Numbered from the stretch's first letter, positions 43,525-52,610 are shown. The stretch: 64,000 bases of DNA from RGIG4079 sp045596365 (GCA_045596365.1 JAZOCE010000025.1:1-64000); one strand, 5' to 3'. Program-made: numbers and translations. Notes: generated from the letters alone by a model not told the origin.

Positions 43525-44370
43525 CTACATTATTTGTAAATTGACACCACATGCAAGCATAATTAGAATGACTGCACCAACGATTATTCGGTACCATCCA
43601 AAAGCCTTAAATCCATGTTTTGAGACAAATTCGATGAAAAATTTTATGGCAAGGACAGCTACTATAAAAGCAACAACATTTCCTATGATGAGAGTCGTTA
43701 AATTGTCAGTGATAAGTTCTATGCCACCCACTTTGATGAGTTTGTAAACTTTGTAAACTGTAGCACCAAGCATAGTGGGGACAGCAAGAAAGAAAGAGAA
43801 TTCAGCAGCTGCTCGGCGCGTCATTTTTTGAGACATCCCTCCTACTATAGTTGCCATTGAGCGAGATACACCGGGAATCATTGAGATACATTGGAATAGC
43901 CCCACTATAAACGCGCGTTTTTGTGTTAGAGGAGTATTTTCGCTTCCCTTGTTAAATATCTTGTCGCAAAATAGCATGAATATACCTCCCAAGACAAGCA
44001 TGAGTGCGACTACCCACACTTTTTCCAACATTTCGTCAATCGCATCACTAAATATTAGTCCGAGTACTGCAGCCGGAATAAAAGCAATAAACAATTTCCA
44101 ATAAAAATCATATTTGTGAAGGAAACGTTTCAAGGTTGAAGCTCCTACTGGTGCAGGGGTACTGTTTAATTTGAAAAAACGTTTCCAATATAACCAAACG
44201 ACAGAAAGTATTGCACCAAACTGAATGATGAAAGTGAATGCTTTAACATAGTCGGTGCTTTCAACGCCTAAAAGATTTTGGGCGATAATCATGTGTCCTG
44301 TTGACGAAACAGGAAGAAACTCTGTGAGTCCCTCTACAATTGCAATTATAATTGATTGAAAAATATCCAT
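43525..44370 (-). CDS. uppP: Undecaprenyl-diphosphate phosphatase
   Basis: 281 residues, about eight membrane segments. The two active motifs are EGLTEFLPVSSTGHMII (about 13-29, with Glu13, Glu17 and the SSTGH run) and IPGVSRSMATIVGG (about 165-178). It recycles the lipid carrier for peptidoglycan and surface glycans by removing one phosphate in the inner membrane. Confidence 0.96.
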   Translation of the reverse strand: MDIFQSIIIAIVEGLTEFLPVSSTGHMIIAQNLLGVESTDYVKAFTFIIQFGAILSVVWLYWKRFFKLNSTPAPVGASTLKRFLHKYDFYWKLFIAFIPAAVLGLIFSDAIDEMLEKVWVVALMLVLGGIFMLFCDKIFNKGSENTPLTQKRAFIVGLFQCISMIPGVSRSMATIVGGMSQKMTRRAAAEFSFFLAVPTMLGATVYKVYKLIKVGGIELITDNLTTLIIGNVVAFIVAVLAIKFFIEFVSKHGFKAFGWYRIIVGAVILIMLACGVNLQIM

Positions 44371-44379
44371 AGATGGAGT

Positions 44380-44682
44380 TTATTTGTTTCTTTTAGGACG
44401 ATATATAATACCAAATCCCATAAATAAAAATCCTAAAAATGCAATAGTAGGACCTACGATGATGCGACGTGTGCTGAATATGTCGGGATTAAATTCTTCT
44501 GGTGTCGAACTACTCCCAAGCATCAAAAGAAATCCTATGATAATCATCAATCCGGCAATTGACATCAATATGAAATTGATTTTAGCAAGTGGCATACGCA
44601 CATAAACATCGTTTTCTTCAATAGTGCTTTCTTGATTTGTTTTTTTTGTGGATTGTGTCATTATGTTATTTGTTTTAGTCAT
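44380..44682 (-). CDS. DUF3098 membrane protein
   Basis: 100 residues, two hydrophobic segments (about 32-53 and 72-92) with an ILMSIAGLMIIIGFLLMLG first segment and a GPTIAFLGFLFMGFGIIYRPKR end. It matches the small DUF3098 proteins found beside ftsX and uppP in Bacteroidetes. Function unknown. Its ATG overlaps the ftsX stop by one base (TAATG), a sign of translational coupling. A second ATG seven codons in (MTQSTKK) is the alternative start. Confidence 0.8.
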   Translation of the reverse strand: MTKTNNIMTQSTKKTNQESTIEENDVYVRMPLAKINFILMSIAGLMIIIGFLLMLGSSSTPEEFNPDIFSTRRIIVGPTIAFLGFLFMGFGIIYRPKRNK

Positions 44683-45551
44683 TATTTAAACATGTCGTCA
44701 TAATCAATGCGCAGATATTTGTTTGTTGCCAATAATGCGGCAAGTGCACATATTATTATGCCAAGTAATATTATTGAGATAAATATCCAAGCAATTGATT
44801 CTAAATTAATGACTTTGAGTATTGCTGAGTCAATTGTTTGGATATAATAAATAGTGCCTGCTAAAATTAAAATGGCTATTATTGCCGCAATAAATCCATG
44901 TAGAATATTATTGATGATAAATGGTCGGCGAATAAATCCTGATGTAGCTCCAACAAGTTTCATCGTGTGGATTATAAAACGGCGAGAATATATTGTGAGT
45001 CTGATAGTGTTGTTTATCAAAACAAAAGAAATGAGCATTAATGCTGCCGAGATGAGTATTAAGATGAATGCGATGCTTCGAATATTATCGTTAATCGCAT
45101 CAATCATGTCGGAGTGTACTTTTATCTCCGAGATACATGGATTGGATTGAATCAAAGATGTAATCTTTTGGATGCTGTCAACATTGGCATATTCATGTTT
45201 TACCTTAATCTCAAATTCCGGACTGAATGGATTTGCTCCGAGTAATTCTATAAGGTCTTCTCCGGTGTCTTCTTGCCATTTGCGTAGAGCATCATCGGCA
45301 GAGTGGAATTTAAAACTTGAGACATAATTAGCATTGGTCCAATGTTGCTTTAATTGATTTACTTCTTGGGTGGAAACTGATTCTTTTAATATTAAATCAA
45401 ACCCCATGTTGGACTTAATACTATTAGTTACAGAATTGGCTGCTATACCCATGAATGCGACAATGCCAAGTAGCAATAATACTAAAGCAACGCTTATTGT
45501 GGATGTTATTTGTGCGCTGTATGTCGATATGCCTGAACGTTTCTTTTTCAT
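44682..45551 (-). CDS. ftsX: Cell division permease-like protein FtsX
   Basis: 289 residues with four membrane segments: one near the N-terminus (about 20-42), a periplasmic domain about 45-160, then three segments in the C-terminal half. The opening KKKRSGISTYSAQITSTISVALVLLLLGIVAFM and the central LRSIAFILILISAALMLISFVLINNTIRLTIYSRRFIIHTMKLVGATSGFIRRPF-type region (given here only as a description of the FtsX core) fit. FtsX with FtsE activates septal wall hydrolases. ftsE is not adjacent, which is normal for this phylum. Confidence 0.93.
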   Translation of the reverse strand: MKKKRSGISTYSAQITSTISVALVLLLLGIVAFMGIAANSVTNSIKSNMGFDLILKESVSTQEVNQLKQHWTNANYVSSFKFHSADDALRKWQEDTGEDLIELLGANPFSPEFEIKVKHEYANVDSIQKITSLIQSNPCISEIKVHSDMIDAINDNIRSIAFILILISAALMLISFVLINNTIRLTIYSRRFIIHTMKLVGATSGFIRRPFIINNILHGFIAAIIAILILAGTIYYIQTIDSAILKVINLESIAWIFISIILLGIIICALAALLATNKYLRIDYDDMFK

Positions 45552-45597
45552 AAATTTAACGAGGGGGTGTATAGAGCCTATTCATCCTAATAAACTG

Positions 45598-45628
45598 CAA
45601 AATTAATACATAAAAAGCCCCTTGTCAA
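45598..45628 (-). promoter_or_regulatory. Promoter of the ftsX-queA operon
   Basis: Minus strand: TTG (45628-45626), 20 bases, TAATTTTG (45605-45598). Confidence 0.65.
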
Positions 45629-45660
45629 GATTAAAAAGCGAAAAACTGACAAAAAAATGT

Positions 45661-45668
45661 TATCTTTG
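45661..45668 (+). promoter_or_regulatory. Candidate promoter of the His-rich/TonB operon
   Basis: Exact TATCTTTG, 22 bases before the GTG start. The -33 region lacks TTTG, as often seen in promoters that need an activator or are repressed. Confidence 0.55.
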
Positions 45669-45690
45669 CGCTCAAATTAATTAGTAAAGT

Positions 45691-46071
45691 GTGAAAAACG
45701 ATAGAAAGCGCATATTGATATCAGTGTTAATGCTGATGCTTTTCTTGTCTTATCAGGCAGGATTTTCGTTATTTACCCACACCCACACTATTGATGGTAT
45801 AAAGATTGTCCACTCTCACCCTTATGCGGGAGACAATCACGCTCACACCGATGCTCAAATTTTTGCTATCTCACATTTGTCAACTTTTTGGGGAGAGGAA
45901 GTTAGTGTCTCGAGTGGCGATTATGTTGTATATGAAATTATAAATAAAATAGGCTCTGAAGTTGAATGTGTCAATTTCAAAAAAGTCAATATTGAAAACG
46001 TAAACTTTCGTGCACCCCCTTTTTTGTTGCTAAATCATAGGACCTCACTCCTCAAAAAATTACATTATTAA
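45691..46071 (+). CDS. Small exported His-rich protein, partner of TonB receptor
   Basis: 126 residues. Starts at GTG 45691, 22 bases after a consensus -7 element. Signal peptide or membrane anchor about 8-26, then the His-rich stretch FTHTHTIDGIKIVHSHPY followed by DNHAHTDAQIFAISH (nine His in about 35 residues). The remaining 70 residues are strand-like with a charged C-terminus. I do not recognise the family by name. The His content and the co-transcribed His-rich TonB receptor 23 bases downstream point to metal handling in the periplasm (zinc, copper, nickel or cobalt), which is an inference. Confidence 0.65.
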   Translation: MKNDRKRILISVLMLMLFLSYQAGFSLFTHTHTIDGIKIVHSHPYAGDNHAHTDAQIFAISHLSTFWGEEVSVSSGDYVVYEIINKIGSEVECVNFKKVNIENVNFRAPPFLLLNHRTSLLKKLHY

Positions 46072-46094
46072 TTAGCAACAAAATAATCCTTATA

Positions 46095-48467
46095 ATGAAA
46101 AAGATTTTTATGCTGCTTGCTCTCATTGTTATGAGCGCAACAGTTGTTATGCGTGCAGAATCTTCTGCTCAACACCATGGGCACAATCATAACCACAAAC
46201 ATGATCATCGTCAAGGGAACTCTATTTATGGTCATGTAATTGACGATGTTACAGAAGATGATATTGCCTATGCTGCAGTACTCATAGTAGAAACCGGCCA
46301 AGGGCTTAATACTGATGAATATGGTAAATTTCAATTTAATCATATTCCGGAAGGAGAATATACATTGAGAGTTCAACTCATAGGTTATCATACTCAAGAG
46401 CTAAAAGTGAAAGTATCAAAAGATGTCCCTCTTGACGTGCATGTAAAGATGCCTGTAGAAGGTCTTTTGACTGAAGAAGTTGTCGTTTCTGCAAGTCGCA
46501 ATGCTGTGCGTCGTTGTGAAGCTCCGGTTGTTGTAAATGTATTGAATACAAAAACTTTTGAGCAGACAAATTCAACAGATCTTGCCAAATCATTAAATTA
46601 TCAATCGGGATTGCGCGTTGAAAACAGTTGTCAAAACTGTGCATTTCCCCAAGTGCGCATAAATGGATTGGAAGGTCCTTATTCTCAAATTTTGATTAAC
46701 AGCCGTCCTGTTGTGAGTGCATTATCAGGAGTGTATGGCTTGGAGCAAATACCTGTAAACATGATTGACCGTGTTGAGGTCGTGCGTGGAGGTGGCTCTG
46801 CATTATTTGGCGCAAATGCTGTTGGTGGAACAATTAATATTATTACTAAAGAACCTGTGCAAAACTCGTTTAGTGTAGCTTCAACATTATCATGCATGGA
46901 TGGTGACGTATGGGAACAAGTGGTTAATGCCAATGCTTCTTTAGTATCTTCTGATGGAACTTATGGAATTGCTCTTTACGAAAGTTATCGCAACCGTAAT
47001 CCCTATGACCGTGATGGGGATAGTTTTTCAGAAGTGGGAAAATTGAATGCAAATACATTTGGTCTTAATGCTTATTATAAACCATCACATTATAGCAAAA
47101 TAAATCTTGAATATCACACGACCAATGAGTTTCGTCGTGGCGGTAATGCCTTTGACTTGGAACCATTCCAATCAGATATAACAGAGCAAACAAAACACAT
47201 TATCAATAGTGGTGGTGTGAGTTATGACCAATTTTTTGATGGATATAAACACAAGATGTCAATTTATAGCTCTGTGCAACACATTGATAGAAATAGTTAC
47301 TATGGCGCTCAACAAAATCCTGATGCATACGGAAAAACCGATGATATAACATGGGTTGCAGGAGGTATGTATGTGGGCAATTATAACAAATGTTTGTTTG
47401 CTCCTGCTACATTTACTGCCGGAGTTGAGTATCAAAACAATTCTATGCATGATGTGATGATTGGCTATAATCGCGACATGAAGCAAGATGTTGAGATTTT
47501 TGGCGGTTTTTTGCAGAATGAATGGAAAATGCGATTGTTTACTTTGCTTGCAGGTTTCCGTATTGATAATCACAATCTTATCGATAATCCTATCTTCAGC
47601 CCTCGTGTAAACTTGATGTATAAGCCTACTGACAAATTTCAAACACGCTTGACTTGGTCAACCGGTTTCCGTGCGCCTCAAGCCTATGATGAAGACCTCC
47701 ACATTACAGCAGTAGGGGGAGAGGGTACTCTCATTTACCTTGCCGATGGATTGAAACCCGAAAAGTCTAATAGCTTCAGTGGTTCTATCGACTGGGTATT
47801 TAATGTGGGACATTGGCAAGCAAATGTACTTCTTGAAGGATTTTATACTGACTTGCGCGATGTCTTTATCCTTGAAACAGTAGGACACGATGAGCAGGGA
47901 AATATGCTTCAAGAACGTCGCAATGGTAGTGGCGCTCGTGTATATGGTGCAAATCTTGATTTCAAGATAGCCCATGGAAATGATATTACTTTGCAATTTG
48001 GATTTACTGCTCAACGTAGCCGTTATAAAGAATATGAGTATTGGAGTGAAAACGAAGAGGTCGCACCAACCAAAAACATGATGCGTACTCCTGATTATTA
48101 TGGTTATTTTACATTGTCTGGATCTCCATTTAAGAATTTTGATTGGTCATTGTCAGGTATTTATACTGGTAAGATGCATGTCCCTCATTTTGCTCCTGAT
48201 TTTTCAGAAATTCCGGCTGATTATCCCTATTCATATATCGAAAATGACATATTGGAACACACCCCCTCATTCTTTGACTTAAATGTTAAGCTCAACTACA
48301 CATTTATTCTCAAAGATCACCTAAAACTTCAAGTAAATGCCGGCATACAAAATATTCTTGACGAATTCCAAAAAGACCTTGATAAAGGAGGTTACCGTGA
48401 TTCAGGATATTTCTATGGGCCCACAGCTCCTCGTACATTCTTCGTAGGCTTCAAGTTCTTCAACTAA
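46095..48467 (+). CDS. TonB-dependent receptor with His-rich N-terminus (likely metal uptake)
   Basis: 790 residues. Signal peptide 1-22, then at once a His-rich segment (about 25-40: QHHGHNHNHKHDH). A CarboxypepD-reg-like domain follows (about 45-120: IYGHVIDDVTEDDIAYAAV), then TonB box EEVVVSASRN and a plug with an unusual Cys pair in ENSCQNCAFPQVRINGLEG, then IPVNMIDRVEVVRGGGSALFGANAVGGTINIIT, and a barrel ending FVGFKFFN. It imports a ligand across the outer membrane. His-rich tail plus CxxC in the plug favour a soft metal or metal complex rather than a glycan, and there is no SusD partner. A terminator follows. Confidence 0.9.
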   Translation: MKKIFMLLALIVMSATVVMRAESSAQHHGHNHNHKHDHRQGNSIYGHVIDDVTEDDIAYAAVLIVETGQGLNTDEYGKFQFNHIPEGEYTLRVQLIGYHTQELKVKVSKDVPLDVHVKMPVEGLLTEEVVVSASRNAVRRCEAPVVVNVLNTKTFEQTNSTDLAKSLNYQSGLRVENSCQNCAFPQVRINGLEGPYSQILINSRPVVSALSGVYGLEQIPVNMIDRVEVVRGGGSALFGANAVGGTINIITKEPVQNSFSVASTLSCMDGDVWEQVVNANASLVSSDGTYGIALYESYRNRNPYDRDGDSFSEVGKLNANTFGLNAYYKPSHYSKINLEYHTTNEFRRGGNAFDLEPFQSDITEQTKHIINSGGVSYDQFFDGYKHKMSIYSSVQHIDRNSYYGAQQNPDAYGKTDDITWVAGGMYVGNYNKCLFAPATFTAGVEYQNNSMHDVMIGYNRDMKQDVEIFGGFLQNEWKMRLFTLLAGFRIDNHNLIDNPIFSPRVNLMYKPTDKFQTRLTWSTGFRAPQAYDEDLHITAVGGEGTLIYLADGLKPEKSNSFSGSIDWVFNVGHWQANVLLEGFYTDLRDVFILETVGHDEQGNMLQERRNGSGARVYGANLDFKIAHGNDITLQFGFTAQRSRYKEYEYWSENEEVAPTKNMMRTPDYYGYFTLSGSPFKNFDWSLSGIYTGKMHVPHFAPDFSEIPADYPYSYIENDILEHTPSFFDLNVKLNYTFILKDHLKLQVNAGIQNILDEFQKDLDKGGYRDSGYFYGPTAPRTFFVGFKFFN

Positions 48468-48489
48468 TAAAGATTTATAGATTTAATAC

Positions 48490-48526
48490 AAGTGGTGTCA
48501 ATATTTATATTTTGGCACCACTTTTT
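48490..48526 (+). terminator. Terminator of the TonB receptor operon
   Basis: A 12-bp stem with one G-U pair (48490-48501 with 48512-48523) followed by TTTTT. Confidence 0.85.
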
Positions 48527-48637
48527 CGTTAATTAAAATAAATTTGTTTAATTTGCATTTTGAAAACAACAAAAAGATTGCTTATGTAACAAAACAGACA
48601 AAAGACATATAGATAAAGAGCGTTAGCTTGTATTCTT

Positions 48638-48790
48638 GCTTATCGAAAATCGCCAATTAGAATAAGCACCAAGAGTAAAAGTTGATGCTCACGCTATCAT
48701 ATAGCGTGGGCTTTTACTTGTATATGGTGCAGTGGTGTTTGGCGATACCTCGATAAGCGTAGACAAAGTTATTGGTCCACGCATTTTTAT
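48638..48790 (+). ncRNA. Candidate structured ncRNA, long nested hairpin (6S-like architecture)
   Basis: Successive complementary segments nest inside one another. GCTTATCG (48638-48645) pairs with CGATAAGC (48751-48758). ATCGCC (48649) pairs with GGCGAT (48741). GCACCA (48666) pairs with TGGTGC (48725). GTAAAA (48675) pairs with TTTTAC (48712). An 11-bp stem (48687-48697 with 48701-48711) closes a CAT loop. Between the second and third stems are facing unpaired stretches of 11 and 10 bases, a central bubble. At the 3' end GCGTAGAC pairs with GTCCACGC (48757-48764/48775-48782), followed by ATTTTTATT, a terminator that competes with the outermost stem. No reading frame spans it. The 5' end may lie further up, near 48615. 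Resemblance to 6S RNA is architectural only. Confidence 0.6.
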
Positions 48791-48853
48791 TGTCTATACC
48801 TCAATTTTTTTGGACTCATATTGTTATAGAATTAATTATTTAAACTTTAAAAA

Positions 48854-49525
48854 ATGAGAAAAATAATATTGATGTTAATGTTCCTGCTGTCGGTATGTTG
48901 TTTTGCGCAGGATGTAATCGTGAAGAAAAATGGCTCAACAGTTGTATGCCGTGTTGTCAATGTTAATTCATCAGAGGTAGTATATAAGAAATGGTCAGAT
49001 TTAAAAGGCGTAAATTATGTTATGAACGCATCTGATGTTTCAACTATAAACTATTCTGATGGAAGGACGGAGACACTCTCTATCTCAGCAAAGAATGAAT
49101 ATGCTCCCGGTCTTCAAAATAATGGACAGGCGCATGTCAGTGATAATGCTTTGTTGATGATGAATAGTGAAATGTCGGGGTATCAAGCAAAATATAAGCG
49201 ATTAAAAAGAACGGCATGGATTGGGGGTGGAATTTTAGTAGGACTCGGAATAGGAGCAATTTTTATTTTAGGTGAAGATTCTGTTGATAATCTTAATGCA
49301 CATGTTGGTGGTGGATTAATTGCTGCTGGGGTTGTATGGACGGGATCTTTTTTGTACTCCGCAAGTAGGTATAAAAAAGCTAATTTGATGACTCGGGTGA
49401 GTCCTATGTGGCAAAATGAGATACATTTAAATGATGGAACCTCATTTGCGTTTGGCGTAGATGCAATTTGCGATAATGTCTGTAAAGATAGGACATTTGG
49501 TGTCGGCTTGAGATATAATTTCTAA
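48854..49525 (+). CDS. Exported protein of unknown function
   Basis: 223 residues. Signal peptide about 1-19 (ending CCFAQ). A beta-rich N-terminal domain reads VIVKKNGSTVVCRVVNVNSSEVVYKKW and DVSTINYSDGR, resembling domains where a short 'VxxKNG..I.g.V..V....i.Yk' repeat occurs in Bacteroidetes surface proteins. Two hydrophobic Gly-rich segments follow (about 120-140 and 150-170), then a short barrel-like end (FAFGVDAIC, FGVGLRYNF). It may sit in the outer membrane. Ten bases separate it from the next lipoprotein gene, so the two form a pair. Family not recognised. Confidence 0.65.
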   Translation: MRKIILMLMFLLSVCCFAQDVIVKKNGSTVVCRVVNVNSSEVVYKKWSDLKGVNYVMNASDVSTINYSDGRTETLSISAKNEYAPGLQNNGQAHVSDNALLMMNSEMSGYQAKYKRLKRTAWIGGGILVGLGIGAIFILGEDSVDNLNAHVGGGLIAAGVVWTGSFLYSASRYKKANLMTRVSPMWQNEIHLNDGTSFAFGVDAICDNVCKDRTFGVGLRYNF

Positions 49526-49535
49526 TGGACTGATT

Positions 49536-49916
49536 ATGAGAATTAAAACGTTAGTTGTGCTTTTTGCGCTTATTTGCGCAATATTAATCAGTTCATGTGG
49601 CTCATCTCGTTCTGGTGCACATAGCAATAATGCTTATAATGCTCCTAAAACAAGCATTAAAAGTATAAATGAGTATGATTTAAATGTGTCATCTGAGGGA
49701 GTTACATATACAATTGATATATCCACGCCTGAAGGTAGAGCAAAATTAAATGGATTGTCTGTTAAAGAAGCAGAGGACTTAGCTCTTACGGAAGCTGTTA
49801 TAAAATATGGGTGTGCAATGCTTGTCAATCCACAGTATACTAATTTAACAAAAGGGAAAAAGGTGTTACGTATTACTGTTTATGGTTTCCCCGCAAAATA
49901 TAAAAACTCAAAATAG
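49536..49916 (+). CDS. Small lipoprotein of unknown function
   Basis: 126 residues. Lipobox ends at Cys21 (LISSC), followed by a Ser/Asn-rich linker. The folded part (about 50-120) includes GRAKLNGLSVKEAEDLALTEAV and IKYGCAMLVNPQYTNLTKG, then KVLRITVYGFPAKYKN. This reads as a small alpha/beta domain with an unpaired Cys. It is ten bases after the preceding exported protein, likely in one transcript. Not recognised. A small lipoprotein of the TRL/DUF kind that assembles with outer-membrane partners is one possibility. Confidence 0.65.
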   Translation: MRIKTLVVLFALICAILISSCGSSRSGAHSNNAYNAPKTSIKSINEYDLNVSSEGVTYTIDISTPEGRAKLNGLSVKEAEDLALTEAVIKYGCAMLVNPQYTNLTKGKKVLRITVYGFPAKYKNSK

Positions 49917-49973
49917 ATAAAATTATGTATTAGATGTACCTTGCATTAAGATAGATAAAAAGTTAGTATTATA

Positions 49974-51170
49974 TTAACGGAGTTTGTGGCGGTTGAAATG
50001 GCTCGCTGTGTGCCATAGAAACGCCACAAACCCTATTATGCATACTCCTGTCGCTACGGCATAGGCTGTGTGATAGGAGAGATGTTCGGCTATTGATCCT
50101 CCGATGAGAACTCCAATCCCAAGCCCTAAATCCCATGATGTGAGATAGGTAGAATTTGCTGTTCCGCGTCGACTGTTTGGAGCGAGGTCGATAAATACCG
50201 TTTGAAATGATGGGCACATAGCTCCATAGCCACACCCTAATACTAATGCCGATGTGTAGTACCCATCGGGAGTGCGCCATAGTACAAACATTGCAAAACC
50301 GATAATCGTAATCGCCATACCAACACCGATGTTTCGTGTAATCAATCCTTTTTTTATCCATTGGGCTGATAACAGACGAGCGCCTATGAGTCCAATTGCA
50401 AGCAACAAGAAAAATAATCCGCTACCGCCATCGATGCCCACCTCATCTTTTCCATATATCGCTACATAGGTTGATAGTATTCCGTAGGCAAAAGAGTAAT
50501 ACATTACCATTGCACTTTCAGGTATTGCATTTGTGAGGAAAAATCGATCGAGGGAAATGGGTTGTTTCCCTTTAATTATCTCTCGTTGTTTATTTTTAAT
50601 AGTAGAGTTTAGCAATAAACCTAATCCTGAAGTGATGAGTGCAGTGATAAAAATAATATCGGGGTTTATGCCATGGTCATACATGTACATAGAAAGTGAG
50701 GGACCTATTGCCATAGCGAGATTATTACTTACTCCGTAGTAACCAATTCCTTCTGCTCGACGAGAGGAAGCCAATACATCTATTGCCATAGTGCTATTGG
50801 CAACAGTTGCTGCACCAAATGTAAATCCATGTAACGCTCGGATTATGGCAAATAGCAGTATGGTGCCGGCAATGAGATATCCGGCAAAGAAGATAAAGAA
50901 AGAGAAATAACACATTAGTAGGACCGGTTTTCGAGGGAAACTGTCAACGATAAATCCACCAAATGGACGTATGATGAGTGCAGTAACGGTGTATCCTGAA
51001 AGTATGATGCCTATCAACTGCTTGTCGGCGTCAAATGAGTCTCGCAGATAGAAAGGCAACATGGGCAGTAGTAAATAGAACGAGAAGAAGAGCAGGAAAT
51101 TTGCAATGCATACGGCTATATAGTTCCTGTTCCACAGCGCCTCTTTGGGCTGAGAAATCATTTGTGCCAT
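49974..51170 (-). CDS. MFS transporter (drug/solute exporter type)
   Basis: 398 residues with about 12 membrane segments. Signature after segment 2: GGFIVDSFPRKPVLLM, the usual G-x-x-D-R-x-x-R-K-type loop; the second half includes GGSGLFFLLLAIGLIGARLL and LAPNSRRGTANSTYLTSWDLGLGIG. The pattern fits the YfcJ/arabinose-efflux branch of MFS. Substrate unknown. It lies 13 bases downstream of miaB, so it is probably on the miaB transcript. Confidence 0.88.
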   Translation of the reverse strand: MAQMISQPKEALWNRNYIAVCIANFLLFFSFYLLLPMLPFYLRDSFDADKQLIGIILSGYTVTALIIRPFGGFIVDSFPRKPVLLMCYFSFFIFFAGYLIAGTILLFAIIRALHGFTFGAATVANSTMAIDVLASSRRAEGIGYYGVSNNLAMAIGPSLSMYMYDHGINPDIIFITALITSGLGLLLNSTIKNKQREIIKGKQPISLDRFFLTNAIPESAMVMYYSFAYGILSTYVAIYGKDEVGIDGGSGLFFLLLAIGLIGARLLSAQWIKKGLITRNIGVGMAITIIGFAMFVLWRTPDGYYTSALVLGCGYGAMCPSFQTVFIDLAPNSRRGTANSTYLTSWDLGLGIGVLIGGSIAEHLSYHTAYAVATGVCIIGFVAFLWHTASHFNRHKLR

Positions 51171-51183
51171 ATATTACAGAAGT

Positions 51184-52554
51184 TTAGACTAATTCTCCAA
51201 TGAGTGTTGCCGATGAGACCTCTAAAACTTTGACTTTGACTGTGTCGCCTATGCGGTAATTACCACGAGGGAATACCATAGTCTTATTTTGTTGGGTGCG
51301 TCCCACAAATTGCTCTTTGCTGCGTTTTGAAACTCCTTCGATAAGAACATCAAAAGTCTTGCCTATATCACGTTGATTAGATGCGAGTGATAGCTCATTT
51401 TGCAACGCAATCATGCGGTTAAGTCGCTCGATTTTAACATCTTCAGCAATGTTGTCAGGTAGATTTTTTGATGCCATAGTACCTGGGCGTTCAGAATATT
51501 TGAACATAAATGCAGCATCAAATCCCACCTCTCGCATTAATGACAATGTCTCTTGGAAATCCTCTTCGCTTTCGTTGTGGAAACCGGTAAACATATCGGT
51601 AGAGATGCCGCAATCAGGTATTGCTTTTTTGATTGCCGCGATGCGGTCAAGATACCATTCGCGAGTATAATGGCGATTCATCGCTTTAAGTACTGAGTTG
51701 CTACCTGATTGTACAGGCAAATGAATGTGGTTACACACATTTGGATAGCGAGCAATTACTGCAATAATTTCGTCGCTCATGTCCTTAGGGTGAGATGTGG
51801 TGAAACGCACTCTCATATTGGGAGCCGCTTCTGCAACCATTGAAAGTAATTGAGCAAAGTTAATTACATTGCCAGTGGCATCAGTGTATTTGTAGCTATT
51901 TACATTTTGGCCCAATAGTGTAACTTCCTTGAAGCCTTTGTTGCGCAAGTCGTCAAGTTCATTAAGGATGCTGGCAGCCTCGCGACTGCGTTCACGTCCA
52001 CGAGTATAAGGAACTATGCAATAAGAGCAGAAATTATTACATCCTCGCATGATGCTGATATATCCCGATACGATATTGCCTGTGATACGAGCCGGAATAA
52101 TATCACGATAGGTCTCAGTCGTGCTTAATTCTACATTTATGGCTTTCTCTCCGGATTCAACAGCTGCAAAAAGGTTAGGGAGATCGAGATAAGAGTCGGG
52201 ACCTGCCACCAAGTCAACTTCGTAATCATTAATCAAGGTGTCGCGAACACGTTCAGCCATACAACCGATAACACCAACGATGAGTCGGTGATTGCGACGT
52301 TTGCGACGCAATGACGACAAAAATGTTAAGCGAGAGATTATTTTTTGTTCAGCATTATCTCTAATCGAACATGTGTTTAGAAGAATAGCATCAGCGTCAT
52401 CAATATTGTCGGTAACTGAATATCCCGCCATTTCCATTACTGAAGCTACAACTTCACTATCGGCAACATTCATTTGACATCCGTAGGTCTCAATGAATAA
52501 TTTTTTGTCGCAAATAGAGTTATCAAGTGTGGTTGCTTGTGTTGACATAATCAA
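51184..52554 (-). CDS. miaB: tRNA-2-methylthio-N6-dimethylallyladenosine synthase
   Basis: 456 residues. N-terminal UPF0004 domain with the three cluster Cys in YGCQMNVADSEV, LLNTCSIRDNAE and VIGCMAERV. The radical-SAM motif is MRGCNNFCSYCIVPYTRGRERSR, and a C-terminal TRAM domain ends KVKVLEVSSATLIGELV. It adds the methylthio group to i6A37 of tRNA. The frame starts ATGATTATG, and the second ATG (two codons in) is an equally possible start. Confidence 0.96.
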   Translation of the reverse strand: MIMSTQATTLDNSICDKKLFIETYGCQMNVADSEVVASVMEMAGYSVTDNIDDADAILLNTCSIRDNAEQKIISRLTFLSSLRRKRRNHRLIVGVIGCMAERVRDTLINDYEVDLVAGPDSYLDLPNLFAAVESGEKAINVELSTTETYRDIIPARITGNIVSGYISIMRGCNNFCSYCIVPYTRGRERSREAASILNELDDLRNKGFKEVTLLGQNVNSYKYTDATGNVINFAQLLSMVAEAAPNMRVRFTTSHPKDMSDEIIAVIARYPNVCNHIHLPVQSGSNSVLKAMNRHYTREWYLDRIAAIKKAIPDCGISTDMFTGFHNESEEDFQETLSLMREVGFDAAFMFKYSERPGTMASKNLPDNIAEDVKIERLNRMIALQNELSLASNQRDIGKTFDVLIEGVSKRSKEQFVGRTQQNKTMVFPRGNYRIGDTVKVKVLEVSSATLIGELV

Positions 52555-52610
52555 ATGATTGTAAATAAGGAAAATTCATTTGTTCTATGGGTGATAAACA
52601 CGCAAAAAAC

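Noticed and set aside
47259..47642. 127-codon minus-strand frame inside the TonB receptor gene
   Set aside because: Antisense shadow of a strong coding region, with no promoter or recognisable protein features.
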